Shown: positions 32,607-45,105, counted from the stretch's first letter. The stretch is DNA of 64,000 nt from Nothopassalora personata (GCA_033816765.1 CM066287.1:3472001-3536000); one strand, 5' to 3'. Made by a program: numbers and translations. Notes: generated from the letters alone by a model not told the origin.

Positions 32607-33960
32607 ATTGCCTCCCCTCCCGTGCGAGCTATCCTTAGCTCGCTAGTTGCTACGTAGAGGCTCCTATATACTTCTAGAACTATAGTTGCTATGCGGCCTA
32701 CATACGGGTTGCGTGCGTGTCGTTATATAGGTGTAGGTAAGTAAGGCTTAGTTGCTATACCGACGTAGCTAGTTAGGGGCATAAAACTCTAGCCTAACCT
32801 AGCCCTTTCTTAGTACGCTCCCTAGCTCATTACCTTCGCTACACTACTACTACGCACCCGTACCGCACTATTATCGTAAGTGCCTCGCTAGCATTATTAT
32901 TATTATTATGTCTACCGTGCCCTCCTCGCCGCTATTCTCTAGCCGCTCCGCCTCCTCTAGTAGTACTAGTAGCGACAGCACTACTAGCGCCGTAGAAGAC
33001 GAGCGCCGCTAGGCGGCTCTAGTGCGCGACGCCTCTAGAACGCCTAGTGGTCGTAAGCGACTAGTATCACCCTCGTAGCTACTAACGCCCTCGCTAGCTA
33101 CTAAGCTCTCGTAGAGAATTAACATGTGCATGCGGTGCCTTCCGTACTTCGTTAGGGGTAAGTCTCTACGCGTGTCGCCTACGATTCGTATACTAACCAC
33201 TTGCTAGACGAGGCCGATAACTATAATAGTGTCACTACCGGCGAGCTCCTAAAGAAGTGTAGCCGCTGTAGGCGTAGTAAACATAGCTACGTACCTAATA
33301 CTAGCTACGCTATCGCCTCGCTAGTAAGCCGCCTACGCGCCGCGCGGTCCTAGCGCGACTTCCTTACGGCTATGATGGGCTAGGCGCCTACAGACCTCTA
33401 GCAGTAGGAGCTAGTAGAGTAGATCCGCCTATGTGCCTAGCTAGGTAACGACATTAAGGAGGTAAGTCGCTACTTCGCTCGTGCGAGTCGACTGCTACTC
33501 GCGGGGGAGGGCTCTAGTACGTCCCCTATGCTTCGGCTAACCCTTCCTATAGGCTATTAGGCAGTTCAATACCTACAAGCATAAGCGTGCCGGGGAGACC
33601 CGTATACGTGCCTCCGCCGCCGCCGCCACTACTACCGCCGCCCCCGCCGCCGAAGCCCTCGCGCTCTAGTAGGAGTAGAACCGCGCCCTTAATGGGCTGT
33701 TCGAACTCGGCCGCGCCGTAAGTCGTATATTCCTCGCCTACGTATACCCTACTAACCGTAGTCCTAGTTTCTATAGGCGTAGAACATCGATACTACCGCC
33801 GCCGACTAGGCATTCTTACCTAAGTTACTACGTAACGATAACTGAGGCGCTCGCCTTACACGCTGCTCGCGGGCTCCTCGCCTACTACTACTCCACGTAG
33901 CCCCTAGTGGGCGCGCTACTCTTTAGCTTTTATTTTGTTTATAGTTAAGAAAAGTTTTAT
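32607..33960 (+). pseudogene. RIP-degraded extra gene, antisense, in the chromovirus 3' region
   Basis: Between the chromodomain and the 3' LTR lies about 1.35 kb with protein-like sequence on the strand opposite to the element's pol. From ATG 32908 a Ser-rich start (STVPSSPLFSSRSASSSS) leads to a Cys-containing stretch CMRCLPYF. After a frame change come KKCSRCRRSKHSYVPN, then AARS, DFLTAMMG and a helical part, and further on an Ala run (codons GCC) and NRALNGLFELGRAVSRIFLAY. Almost all stops are TAG, explainable as CAG codons. Two CXXC units suggest a zinc-binding protein. Origin and function are unknown; it could be an accessory gene of this element family or a captured host gene. Confidence 0.5.
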
Positions 33961-34582
33961 TTATGCTCTAGTACTAGTCTCATTTACTTCTCCTTAACGC
34001 CTTATAGTCGGCTACTATACAATCCGCATTCGCGAGGCCCTCCGCCGGTTCCTAGCTATTGTACTCTTCTAGCTAGTCCTTCCACTAGACTAGATACTAT
34101 AGCTTGCCCTTACGCTTACGCCTATCTAGTACTGTCTCTACCTTATACTCTCCGTCCTTATTAGCTAGAGGGGGTACGGGTCTATCCTTATCGCTACCGA
34201 TATACGGCTCGAGGAGAGAGACATAGAAGACGTTATAGAGCCTTAAGTCGGCTAGTAGCGCTAGGCGGTACGCCTACGAACCGATAGCGTCCGTAATGCG
34301 GTATAGGCCAATGAACTTCGGACCTATTATCTTCTTTAGCACTGCTAACTTAAGGTTCTTCGTTAATAACAGGACTAAGTTACCTACGCGGTAGGTCTTA
34401 GCTTAGTAGGTCTTATTATAGTAGCGAGCCTAGCTTTCTGCTGCAGCCTTCTATCGCTCCTCGAGTGTAGCGCGTAGTTTTCGCATGCGACTCGTAGCTG
34501 TTACCGCTACTAGTACTTCCCCCCCCCTAGGTCTCGTCTCGAGATCTAGTTAGTGTAGGGGTAATCTTAGGTCGCTAACCGT
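33960..34582 (-). pseudogene. Chromovirus pol tail: GPY/F module and chromodomain
   Basis: On the minus strand, read through TAG codons, one finds LAVLKKIIGPKFIGLYRIT and YRLALLADLRLYNVFYVSLLEPYI, the GPY/F region after integrase. This is followed by EYKVETVLDRRKRKGKL, YLV, WKD and LEEYNS, a chromodomain with the aromatic positions partly turned into stops. Chromodomains guide integration to histone-marked heterochromatin. The frame is interrupted at 34583 by the young Gypsy element and continues from 41500. Confidence 0.8.
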
Positions 34583-34587
34583 ACGCT

Positions 34588-34773
34588 TGTCACGGGGTGG
34601 CCTTGACCTTGGACCCTTCGCCGGCTTAACCGCGGACCTTCCGGATCGGGTTAGCGCGGCTTGGCACGAGATCGACCTTGCTTCTCTCTTCTCTCTCGTT
34701 CTTAGACTCTTCGTAGATTGTATTATTCACGACTTGACTCCTACACTCTCTGGATCTCATATCGCCCGTGTCA
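34588..34773 (+). repeat. 5' LTR of Gypsy element 1
   Basis: A CT-rich tract at 34678-34710 precedes GTAGATTGTA (34713-34722), which is complementary to the primer site just inside the LTR and so probably marks the transcript 5' end. No clear TATA box. Confidence 0.92.
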
Positions 34774-34774
34774 T

Positions 34775-34784
34775 TACAATCTAC
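34775..34784 (+). other. Putative self-primer binding site of Gypsy element 1
   Basis: TACAATCTAC starts one base after the 5' LTR. Its reverse complement GTAGATTGTA occurs at 34713-34722 inside the LTR. This is the Tf1 arrangement in which the 5' end of the RNA folds back to prime minus-strand synthesis, instead of a tRNA. Confidence 0.65.
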
Positions 34785-34910
34785 CGCTCATAAGCTGCAC
34801 GCGTCCGCAAGGATCCGTACAGCGCGCTCAAACTAACAGCGCATTGTCAGCTCGAGCAACGCGCTCTAGCACCAGACCCGAGTGGTAGCGATTGTCAACA
34901 TCCCACCATC

Positions 34911-37900
34911 ATGGAAGGCGAACAAGCAGTTCCAAACCCTCCTCCTCCGCAGCGAGGCCGACGACAGTCTCGAGGCGAGGACGAGGAGCGACCCGACTTA
35001 CCAAGAGACCGATCACCACGAGAGCGATCCTCTATGCCACCCACCACGCGACTTCGGCGCCAACTCGACAGTGCTGACGACGCAGTTACACCGAAAGTAA
35101 CAGGCAACTTCAATCTCGACGAGCCGACGCCAGGGCGCCCGCTCAAGCAGAAGGGAACTGTCGTCGCCGACACGCAAGAGACGATTGGCCGACAGTCAGA
35201 ATCAGCATCGGCAGCACCGGCTCCGAAGCCAGCGAAGAAGTACCCTCTGACAGAGGAGCAGCGCGAAGAGTATGCGCAGAGGAACTCCACGGACCGCCTC
35301 ACGTACAACAAGGACGAGGGAACCGTGGCTAGACAGACAGAGCACTGCGACCTCGGCTGGGCAGTGCCACGCGACATTACCACCTACAAGAATGCCGAAG
35401 GTCACAGACTGCTACAGGCCCGGTACAAGGTCAACAACTTCAAGTTCGGCAACGCGAAGGACCTCAAGCTGGTCGTCAACCAGGGCAATGAGGAACACCC
35501 GGATGCCGGTGCCAAACGCTTCCTAGACGTACTCGACAACGTCAACCTGATTATCGCCAGAAGCGAGGAGGCCGTTGAGGAACACGATGCGCTCATCGAG
35601 CAGCACGAAGATACTATCGCCCAACAGGACAAGACTATCACCCAGCAAGAGAAGGTGATCACGCGCTTGGAAAAGAAGGAAAAGACTTCAACAAAGATGA
35701 TAGAAGAAGCCATCGACAAGTTCGCCGCGTACAAGACTGAGCTGGCGGCCCTTCGACAGGACAAGCAAGACCTAGAGCAGCGTCTCAAGGCCATGGAGGC
35801 AAAGGAAACAGAAGCTGACGACAGTGAGAAGGAGGATGCAACACTTGCACGACTAGGCAAGTACCTCCAGGATACCGACGGCGACGATTCCGACGTCGAG
35901 TCGGAAGCCAATCTCAGACGTCGGTACACCACCCACACCACGAAGGTCCCGCTGCGCAAGGCGGCCGGATCAGCTGGTGGTACACCAATGCCGAAGCCGC
36001 GGCCACGAGGCGTCTCCCCAGCAGGTTCCGGTATCAGCGCTATACTCGGTCGGAAGCGCAGCTCACATGCTCAAGAACTCATCGACGACGATGATGATGC
36101 TCGGCCGACCTGTTCCGGCTCCGAAGCACGCGCCAGCGGCATCAAGGCGCCGGATGCATTCTCCGGCGAGGCAGGCAAGGAACAGAAGCCTTACCTCGAG
36201 TGGAAGCAGAAGATGAAGTACTACCTACGTATGGGTTGCAAGGGCTTCAGCGACGAAGACTTGAAAGCTACTGTCATCAACTGCACCACTGGATTCGCCT
36301 ACAGTGTCCTCGAACCTATCGAGTCCACACTGGCTACGGCGGATCACGTCTTCGAGGTGCTCGACGAGGCCTGCGGCGATAAGCATACGCGCACCACGAA
36401 GCGTGCAGAGTATCAGTACCTCAAGCAGGGTGACGGCGAGGTTTTCAGCAAGTTCTGGGCCAAGTTCGTGTCATATCTGCCATACATCTCACACGACAAG
36501 GATGACCCAGATGATTTGCCCGAGCAGATGCGGGCAAAGCTCAGCAAGGCTTACCGCGACTGCATCCGTGGCGAGCGTTTCAAGGATATCATGGCTATGA
36601 AGGACAAGCTCCACATGATCGAGGCTGACTTCCTTCACGATAAGGCAGGCGGCAGTAGCGGCGGAGGTCGTCGCCATGGCGGAACTGGTGGCGACGGCAA
36701 CGACAAGTCACCTCTCCAGAAAGCCAATGATGCACTCAAGAACGGCTATGATTGGGACAAGGCCAAGGATGGCGGTCTCTCATCGTTCCGGCCCATTACC
36801 CAGAAGGAGTTCGACGACCGCACTAAGTGCTTTGCTTGCAAGAAGGAGGGATGCCGCAAGACCCTTCCAACATGCCCGTATGCACCATACAAGAAGGCCT
36901 CGCGTCGTCCGAACAACAGCACTCTCGACGTGCCTGGTGTTGAGGAAAAAGTCGCCGCTTCAACAGTGCAGCTGGGCGGACGACGGCAACCTATCGCCCT
37001 AACTGCTGACCTGCCAACGGTTTGTTCTCTCTCGGTTTCACCGCACATGAGCCTCCCACCCATATCGAAGCATGTCGTGCTTTGCGGCATGGTCGGAGGG
37101 CAGCTCGTACGCTGTATGCTCGACACAGGTTGTACCTCTCTCTTTGTCCATGAGAGGTTTGCGAAACTAAATCTACAGCGCAAGCGCCTGCCAGAAGCGC
37201 TGCCATATACTGGCTCGAAGGGCAGCACTGCGGGACTGATCACACAGATTGCCAGCATTCCAGACATCGACTTCAACGGCCAGCACGACAGCTTCAATGC
37301 CTGGGTCGCTGATCTCGGGCAATACGACCTCATCCTCGGCATGCCATGGTTTGAGTCCAACCTTCCACACATCGACTTCGTCACGCGCACGCTTACCTTC
37401 GACAGCGGGATCTCCGCTCGCTGCGAGACCAAGTCCGATCCCAAACCTGGCACACCGCGTTTCGCCTCTGAGCCGGTGGTGGAAGGCCCTCTCGAAGACC
37501 TTCCAGACATCAACATCATAACTGTGGGAGAAGCGCAGTCTGCAGTGGACGAGGGCCAAGAAGCATACCTCGTCTGGGACTACGATGACACGTCTGACAC
37601 AGCAGCAGTGCTCGACGACGTCGGATTGCACATCTGCGCCATGAACCCAGATGACCTGGAGCGCTACATGAAGGGCAAAGAGGAGGTCGACGCTGAGCAG
37701 CTCTTGCCACCTGATTTCCACCAGCGCGTCCAGGCATTCAACCCCGAGCTTGCGAAGTCACTTCCGCCACACAGGGAGGGGGACCTTGCGATCGATTTCA
37801 TCCCTGGTGCTAAGCTGCCTTTCGTTAAGCCCCGGCCGGCAGGACGAGATGAGCTGATTGTGACCAAAAAGCACATCACGGATCTCGCGTCCATCGGCTA

Positions 37901-40900
37901 CGTTCGTCCATCGACATCACGGGTCGCATCACCGCTTCTCATTGTTAAGAAGCCTGGTGGTGGACTCCGGGTGTGCGTGGACTACCGAGCCATCAACGAG
38001 ATCACCATTAAGAACAGGTATCCCATACCTCAGATACGTGAAACTCTAGCGCGCCTGTCCAAGGCCAAGATGTTCACTATCCTCGATATCATTGCGGCAT
38101 TCAACCAGCTCCGTATCAAAGCCGGTGACGAATGGAAGACTGCTTTCACTACGCGCTATGGAACATACGAGTACTTGGTCGTGCCTTTTGGGCTATGTAA
38201 CGCACCAGCGGCTTTCCAAGCCTACATCAATTCCGCACTGCACGACTATCTCGATGATTTCTGCACGGCGTATTTGGACGACACTATCGTGTACACAGAG
38301 CCGCCGGAGCAGGGAGGTTTCGACGCGCTTCGCAAGCTCCACGTCGAGCACGTCAACAAGGTCCTTGACAAGCTTATCGAAGCCCGCCTGCCCTGCGACA
38401 TACTGAAGTGCCGTTTCTTCCAGACCGAAGTCAAGTTCTTAGGGATCATCATCACGGCGACCGGGCTGAAGATGGATCCCAAGAAAGTTCAAGCGATCCA
38501 AGAGTGGGCGACTCCACGCAATGTTACTGACGTCCTAGCATTCCTAGGGTTGTGCAACTTCTATCGCAGATTCATCGCCGAATTCGCTACTATAGCATTC
38601 GCCCTTACATGCTTGACCCGTGGCGCCAACAGCAAGGACCCAAAGCACCGTCCGGTCTGGCGCTGGACTGCAGAGTGCCAGGAGGCTTTCGATGCTCTGA
38701 AGCTGGCTTTTACCAAGGCACCAGTACTTAAGCATTTCGATCCGGACCTCCCAAGCACTGTCGAATGCGACGCCTCTGACACGGTTACAGCTGGAGTCCT
38801 GTCCCAGCCAGATCCAGACGACGGCTAGGCACTCAAACCAGTTGCTTTCTACTCTACAAAGATGATTCCAGCGGAATGCAATTACGAGATCTACGACAAG
38901 GAACTTATGGCAATCGTGCACGCATTCGAGGAATGGCGGCCCGAGCTTATGTCTTGCGATCCAGCTACACCAATCAAGGTGCTATCCGACCACCGCGGCT
39001 TGGAGTACTTTATGACTACCAAGCAGCTTAACAGACGTCAAGCCCGGTGGGCGGAGTTCCTGTCTGCTTTCAACTTCAAGATCACGTACAGACCTGGCAA
39101 AGACAACGTGAAGGCCGACTGCCTTACACGACGATCCCAGGACCAGGACAAGTCCGATGATCTGCGCAACCGCCGCCAAGTTCTGCTCAAGGAGGACAAT
39201 CTCAGCGACGAGGTGCGTGCGACACTGCCGCAGGTCGCTTGTCTCGAGGTACCCGATCCAGCAGCAACAGCCAAGCGTCAGTACGAGCTCGCCATAGCTG
39301 CACTGGAAGTCCTAGACGGCGCCACTCCAGGCGATCCTTCCATTGAGGAACAGATCCAGCTTGCGTACGCCAAAGACGAGCTCGCTTGTGACATTCGCGA
39401 AGCAATCAAGAAGGATCTGCCCAAGCTGAAGGACGCACGCGTATCTATCACCGATTGCCGCATCGAACATGACACGATCTTCGTGCGCGACAAGGTGTAT
39501 GTACCGGATTCTGAGGACTTGCGAGGCGAAGTCATGCGCCAGCACCACAACACTCTCCTCACCGGTCATCCAGGCCGCGAGAAGACGTATGAACTGATCG
39601 CCCGCGAGTACTGGTGGCCGGGGATGTTCAAGGATGTTCGCAGGTACACAGATGCATGTCACGTCTGCACCCGCATACGCGCTTTCACTCGAGCATATTC
39701 AGGAGGTTTGCGGCAGCTGCCAGTACCACAAGGAGCATACCGCGAAGTCACGATGGACTATGTGGTTGAGCTGCCAGCTAGCACATCAGCCGAGGGCGTC
39801 ACCTTCACCAACATCCTGACAGTCACGGAGCGACTCACTAAACGCAAACACTACATCGCAGTTAAGGACTTGACCGCCGAAACAGCGGCAGATGTCTGCC
39901 TGCGTTACATTATCAAGGACCAGGGACTTTTCGACGTCGTTTACAGCGATCGCGGGTCCCAGTGGGTCAGCGCATTCTGGAAACGCCTGTTGCTACTGAT
40001 GCGCGTCGACCAGCGACTGTCTACTGCTTTCCACCCGTAAACAGATGGGCAGAGTGAAAGCACCAACAGGATTATGGAAATGTATCTCCGCGCATTCGTC
40101 AACTACGCGCAGGACGACTGGGTCCAGTTGCTTCCTATGGCCGAGTTCGCCGCCAACAACGTACGGTCTGACACTACAGGTGTGTCACCGTTCTTCGCAA
40201 CTCTGGGCCGCCATCCGCGCATGACTTTCACACCGCCATCGGAGCTCGCCAAGCATTCTGGACCTACCGCACAGCGCATTGACCAGCAAGCTGCCGATGA
40301 CTTCGCCGCCAAACTTGAGCAACTTCATGACTACTGTGCGACTCAAATGCGTTGGGCGCAGGCTCGATATGACGACAGCGCGCTCACTTCTCGACAAGCA
40401 GCACCGCGCTATCGCGTCGGCGACAAGGTTTGGCTCGACACGCGCAACATACTGACTCGCCGACCAAGCAAGAAACTCGACCACAAGAACAACGGCCCTT
40501 GGCCAGTCGAGAAGGTACTAGGCAACGACGCATACCGACTTACCCTGCCAGCCACTATGAAGATACACAACGTCTTCCACACCAGCCTCTTGCGCATCGC
40601 CGACTCGAACCCGTTTCCCAACCAACACGATACCGAGCCACCGCCAGTTATCGACGCCGAAGGTCAGCAACGTCACGAGGTGGAGGAGGTGATTGAGAGC
40701 AAGTGGACAGGCAGGGCGCACAAGGAGGTTCGCTACACATACCGATGGGTCGGCGGCGCCCACACCTCAGAGGTCTACAAAGTCAACATCGGCGGACCCG
40801 ATGACTTGATCGCAGACTTTCACCACAACAACCCTGATGCTGATGGCCCGCCGCCCGGATGGAAGCCGCCAGCGCTATGGATACCGAACGAGAAAGTTGG

Positions 40901-41033
40901 GTCAACCGCATTACCCGCGCACATGGCAGATGCTGGACAACCACCTGTCTCCGCACCGACACCGACCACAGAAACGCCGGTCCTCCGCCGTTCAGCGCGC
41001 ACGCGAGGAGATACAGCTGTCTCGCCGAAGTGA
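34911..41033 (+). pseudogene. Gag-Pol polyprotein of Gypsy element 1, two premature stops
   Basis: One frame of 2,041 codons is interrupted only by TAG at 38826-38828 and TAA at 40038-40040. Both are transitions: Trp to stop between the RNase H motifs VECDASDTVTAGVLSQ and PVAFYSTKM, and Gln to stop between the integrase motifs FHP and TDGQSE. Order: Gag with a heptad-repeat coiled coil (about residues 214-303), a CX2CX4CX6C knuckle (from 640), protease with DTG (738), reverse transcriptase with YLDD (1121), RNase H, integrase with HHCC (GHPGREKTYEL to ACHVC) and the DDE triad (MDYVV, YSDRGSQW, NRIME), GPY/F region and a diverged chromodomain (EVEEVIESKW to ADFHHNNP). As it stands the product would end within RNase H, so the copy is probably non-autonomous. 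Confidence 0.9.
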
Positions 41034-41308
41034 TGAACTGCTCGGACACGGCCTTCAATGCGTGTGTAAGCACCGACTGTAGCCTCTCGCTGTTACAGCA
41101 CGGCCTTACTGAAGCACGCACACTGAAGCACCGGTCCGCGGTAACACACTGAAGCACCGGTCCGCGGTATCTACACGCACCGCTCGAGCCGACCATGCTA
41201 CACATCCCTTACACGCCAGACGAGGCCGCTGTCGCATTGGTTACATACTGTTTGATTTTCTTTTTACGCACGTCGCAGGCGCTCGTGGCCATTTTGGAGG
41301 GGGGGTAC

Positions 41309-41494
41309 TGTCACGGGGTGGCCTTGACCTTGGACCCTTCGCCGGCTTAACCGCGGACCTTCCGGATCGGGTTAGCGCGGCTTGGCACGAGATCGACCTT
41401 GCTTCTCTCTTCTCTCTCGTTCTTAGACTCTTCGTAGATTGTATTATTCACGACTTGACTCCTACACTCTCTGGATCTCATATCGCCCGTGTCA
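41309..41494 (+). repeat. 3' LTR of Gypsy element 1
   Basis: Identical by eye to the 5' LTR; followed by the ACGCT target duplication. Confidence 0.92.
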
Positions 41495-41499
41495 ACGCT

Positions 41500-44400
41500 A
41501 TTTCGAACGGACTCATCCGTAGTGTTAGGTAGATGCTATTATTAGCTACGAATTTAGTAACTGCAAGCCACTTAGCCTACTTAGTTTAATTGTTACTGTA
41601 GTAATAACGAAGGTATTATTCGAGGGTTTAGTTTGCCCTCTTAGTTTAGCCGTTAGTCTAAGGGTAAAAGGCCGTAGATAGCTTACGCTTCACACGCGCC
41701 TCAAAGTAGAAGTTACTCTAAAACTAACTAGTAAAGACCGGACCTCGGTCGCTTACTATACCTAACGGGACACTATAGTGTCGCACGACTTCGTCTCGTA
41801 GGAGCCTCGTAAGCTCTACGGCTATGCAAGTCTTCGTCGTCGGGATATATAAGCTCATTTTTAAGTAGCGATTGACTATTACTAGAATCGTATTATATAC
41901 GCAACCGGCTCGCGTACTTAGAGGTAGGTCCGTAATGAAATCTATAGTGATTTCCTACTACGGTCGCTCCGGTCTAGGAAGCGGTTATAGCTCGCCGTAG
42001 GGTCGATAGCGCCTCGCCTTCGAACCCTAGCAGGTTCTATAGGCTTAGACGTATTATTTTACGTCCGTGCTAAGTGAGTCCTACTAATAATTACGTCGCA
42101 ATAGCTCTTTAGTCTTAGTCCTTCTAAAGTGACCCGCGAGGACGTCGTCGTAGTGTATACGAATTAGATGCGACCTAATTGCGTAATCCCTAGGTACTAC
42201 GATCGCGTCTCCGTAGTACATAAGGTTATTCTTTATATGCTATCCCTTAGCGTCCCTCGCGCTTAGCGCCTACGCTAAGCATACGACATACTAGTCGTCT
42301 TACTACTACGCGATCTTTATTAAGAGTAGGATTAACTTACCCGTCGAGCTGTAAGCTTAACCCTGTATTACTATAGCGCATACTGCTACTAGTAAAGACG
42401 GCTTATCTTAATAGGGAAGGTCACCTCTCCGCACTACTATCGCCGCGCCTATGTCGCCCTACATCGCCTCGTAGGTAGTAAGTACGCGCTTTACCGTCGG
42501 CTCGCTTGTCCCTTCTAGAGACTCCTTCTAGAAAGATAGCTTACTTTATAAGGTAGGCAGCAAGTTCGAAGTTTGTTACGTTATGGCTACGTAGTTACTA
42601 CGTCTCGAAGGCGCGTCGGCTAGGTTAGTCTTACCCGGCCGATACTCTACTATAAAATTAAAAGACTATAGGAACGTAGCCTATTAAGCTTACCGCCCAT
42701 TTAGCTACTTTACTATTATGAAGCCCTATAGGTTAGCGTAGTCGACTAGTACTCGCACCGTATACGTAGCGCCCTCTAAGTATAGCCTCTAATGCTTAAA
42801 AGCCTTAACTACTATAAGTAGCTCCTAATCGTGCGTCTCGTAGTTGCACTTAGCTAGTATTATCTTACGTAAATAGAACGCGATGGGATGCTACTTAGTA
42901 CTAAACAATTAGGATATAATACCTACGATCGCGAAACCTAAGGCATCTGTCTCGACTCGCGTGCGTAGCGTAGGATCGAAGTGCCTAAGTATTAGTGCAC
43001 CTAAGAATCCGGCCTTAAGCTATCGAAACGCCTACTCTTCGCTTAAGGTCTACGTAAGAGGGCCGTGCTTCTTACCGTCCTTAGATCCCTTTAGTAGGTC
43101 CGTTAGGGGCTTATAGACCCTTAAGTATCCTTCTATAAAACGCCGGTAGAAGTTGTAAAACCTAAGGAAGGACTGTACCTTATAAAAGGTCGTAGGTATA
43201 GGCTATTCCTCGATAGCGGCTACCCTACTCCTATCTATCGATACGCCTACGGCGCTTACGACAAACCTAAGAGACTCTACACTCTCCTAGAAGAAGTGAC
43301 ACTTCTTAGGGTTTACGAATAGGGCAAACTTTCGTAGCCTCTCTAGCACCGCGCGTACGGCTCGTACGTGTGCCTCACGCGTCTCGCTATAGATAAGGAT
43401 ATTATCTAGGTAGACTACGCAAATGTCATTAACTAAGCCGGTTAGCGCCTTGTTAATATACCCTTAAAAGGTTACCGGTGCGTTAGTTAACCCGAACGGT
43501 ATTACTAGGTACTCGTAGTGTCCGTATCGCGTGCGAAACGTAGTCTTCCACTTATCGCCTCGCTTAATAGGGATACGATAGTAGGCGTCCTTCAAATCGA
43601 TTGTAGTAAAGAACCTAGAACCTAATAGCCTATCTAGCGTCTCGCTAATTAGGGGCAGGGGGTATCGGTTCTTCACTATAATCTCATTTAGGCCTCTATA
43701 ATCAACATAGAGCCTAAGAGTACTATTCTTCTTTAGCACGAACAGGATAGGCGCACCCGCCTCGCTTACGGACCGCCTAATCCACCCCTTCTCTATTGCT
43801 TGCGTAAGGTACTCCTTTAAGGCCTCTAACTTAGTTAAGGACTAGTAGTATAGCGGCTTAAAAGGGGGTTTCTTTCCTTTAACGAGATTAATCGTATGCT
43901 TTACCCCGTCGGGTATCTTACGCTTCGCCTACTTATTAGGTGCGTATACATCTCGGAAGTCTACAAATTCTTTAGGCCACGAGGGGCCCTCTCCTTTAGG
44001 TACTGCTATAGCAATAGCCCGAACACTTATCGTATAAACCTGCTTTAAGCTCTCGAGATCCTTAAGGAACTCGCGTGCGTTACGCTACTAAACCGTAGGC
44101 GTCTCTATACCGTAGTACTACTAGTTATCCTTATCGGCCTTTACTATCCGATTACGATGCCGCTAGGGTCTACCTAAAATCACTAATAGCCTACCTATAG
44201 GTACCGCGTAGTAGGTAGCGTTACTCACGCGCTCTACTCCCGCGTTATTAGCGAGTCGCAGCCGAACCGTAAAGGCGCCGTAGTAATACCCTAGGTTATG
44301 CGTATACGACTCTAACTTTGGTAGCCTTGCCCTATTAATAGGTTGCATTTAATGTCGGAGTACATACTTATACGACACTAGGCTAAGATCCGCACAGTTA

Positions 44401-44711
44401 TCTAGGAGAAACGTGGCCTCGCGAAAGCCCTTACGAGTCTCGACTACGCCTCGTAAGTGACGCGCTAGACACGCATCTACTCGCCTTAAGGGGTCGACTT
44501 TAGGAAAACTCGGACTTAGGAGCGACCTACTTATAGTCCTCTACCTTTTCCCTAGTCGCTACGATAGACACATATCTACTCGCCTTAAGGGGTCGACTTT
44601 AGGAAAACTCGGACTTAGGAGCGACCTACTTCTAGTCCTCTGCCTTTTCCCTAGTCGCTGCCCTTCTTAGTTAGAGCCTTCGTAGCGTCTACCCTACGAA
44701 CCGCTTACGCG
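41500..44711 (-). pseudogene. Chromovirus protease, reverse transcriptase, RNase H and integrase remnants
   Basis: The best preserved part (43464-43739, minus) reads [40 protein letters not shown] and [15 protein letters not shown], a clear Gypsy reverse transcriptase. Upstream, 44163-44348 encodes a protease-end stretch with YYAVPIGRLLVILGRP. Downstream toward 41500, RNase H and integrase sequence is legible only in pieces because of TAG/TAA codons. The element is interrupted at 41494 and at 44712. Confidence 0.82.
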
Positions 44712-44716
44712 CTACG

Positions 44717-45100
44717 TGTTACGGTTTGATTCGTGGAGAACTCACAGCCACTCACTAAGCGAGGAGAGCAAAGAAACTTGCGGGATGGAGAGCAAGAGAT
44801 CAAGAGATCGAGAGAGCAAGATCAAGAGATCAAGAGATCAAGAGATCAAGAGAGCAAGAGATCAAGAGATCAAGAGAGCAAGAGATCAAGAGATCAAGAG
44901 AGCAAGAGAGAGCAGGACAGATCACGCCAAGACATGGCACTATATAGACGACGCTCTTTTGCAAGTAGATAGGAGCCTCGTGCTCAACTCATTTTAAGTA
45001 TACACCATATACTGTTTGGAACCACTACCTTCATAACTGATTGAGACATCCCTGCAAAGATCTAAGCCCGAGTTGTAATAACGTACAGCGGTTCCTAACA
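44717..45100. mobile_element. Solo LTR, not RIP-mutated, with internal minisatellite
   Basis: Bounded by TGTTACGG and CCTAACA (inverted TGTTA/TAACA ends) and by a 5-bp TSD CTACG (44712-44716 and 45101-45105). Within the otherwise CpA-depleted chromovirus this 384-bp stretch has normal CpA, CAG and CTG, so it arrived after the RIP phase. It holds a TATA-like CACTATATAGACG at about 44938 and the AGATCAAG minisatellite. It matches no other LTR in the window, so its parent family is elsewhere. Confidence 0.82.
44797..44912 (+). repeat. AGATCAAG/AGAGCAAG minisatellite in the solo LTR
   Basis: About 13 copies of an 8-bp unit AGATCAAG, with every second or third unit changed to AGAGCAAG. It is purine-rich on the plus strand and lies upstream of the TATA-like box, in what would be the U3 part if the LTR reads plus. 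Confidence 0.85.
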
Positions 45101-45105
45101 CTACG

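Larger units (their letters stand above)
34588..41494 (+). mobile_element. Young Gypsy element 1 (single gag-pol frame, two nonsense codons)
   Basis: LTRs of 186 bp at 34588-34773 and 41309-41494 are identical by eye and bounded by TGTCA ends; TSD ACGCT (34583-34587 and 41495-41499). A G-rich polypurine tract (TTTTGGAGGGGGGG) precedes the 3' LTR. CpA, CAG and CTG are at normal frequency, unlike the surrounding degraded element. The 6.9-kb length and domain order are those of Tf1/sushi-type chromoviruses. Confidence 0.95.

Noticed and set aside
44797..44912. CRISPR-like regular repeats
   Set aside because: Units are 8 bp, contiguous and without spacers, in a eukaryotic LTR.
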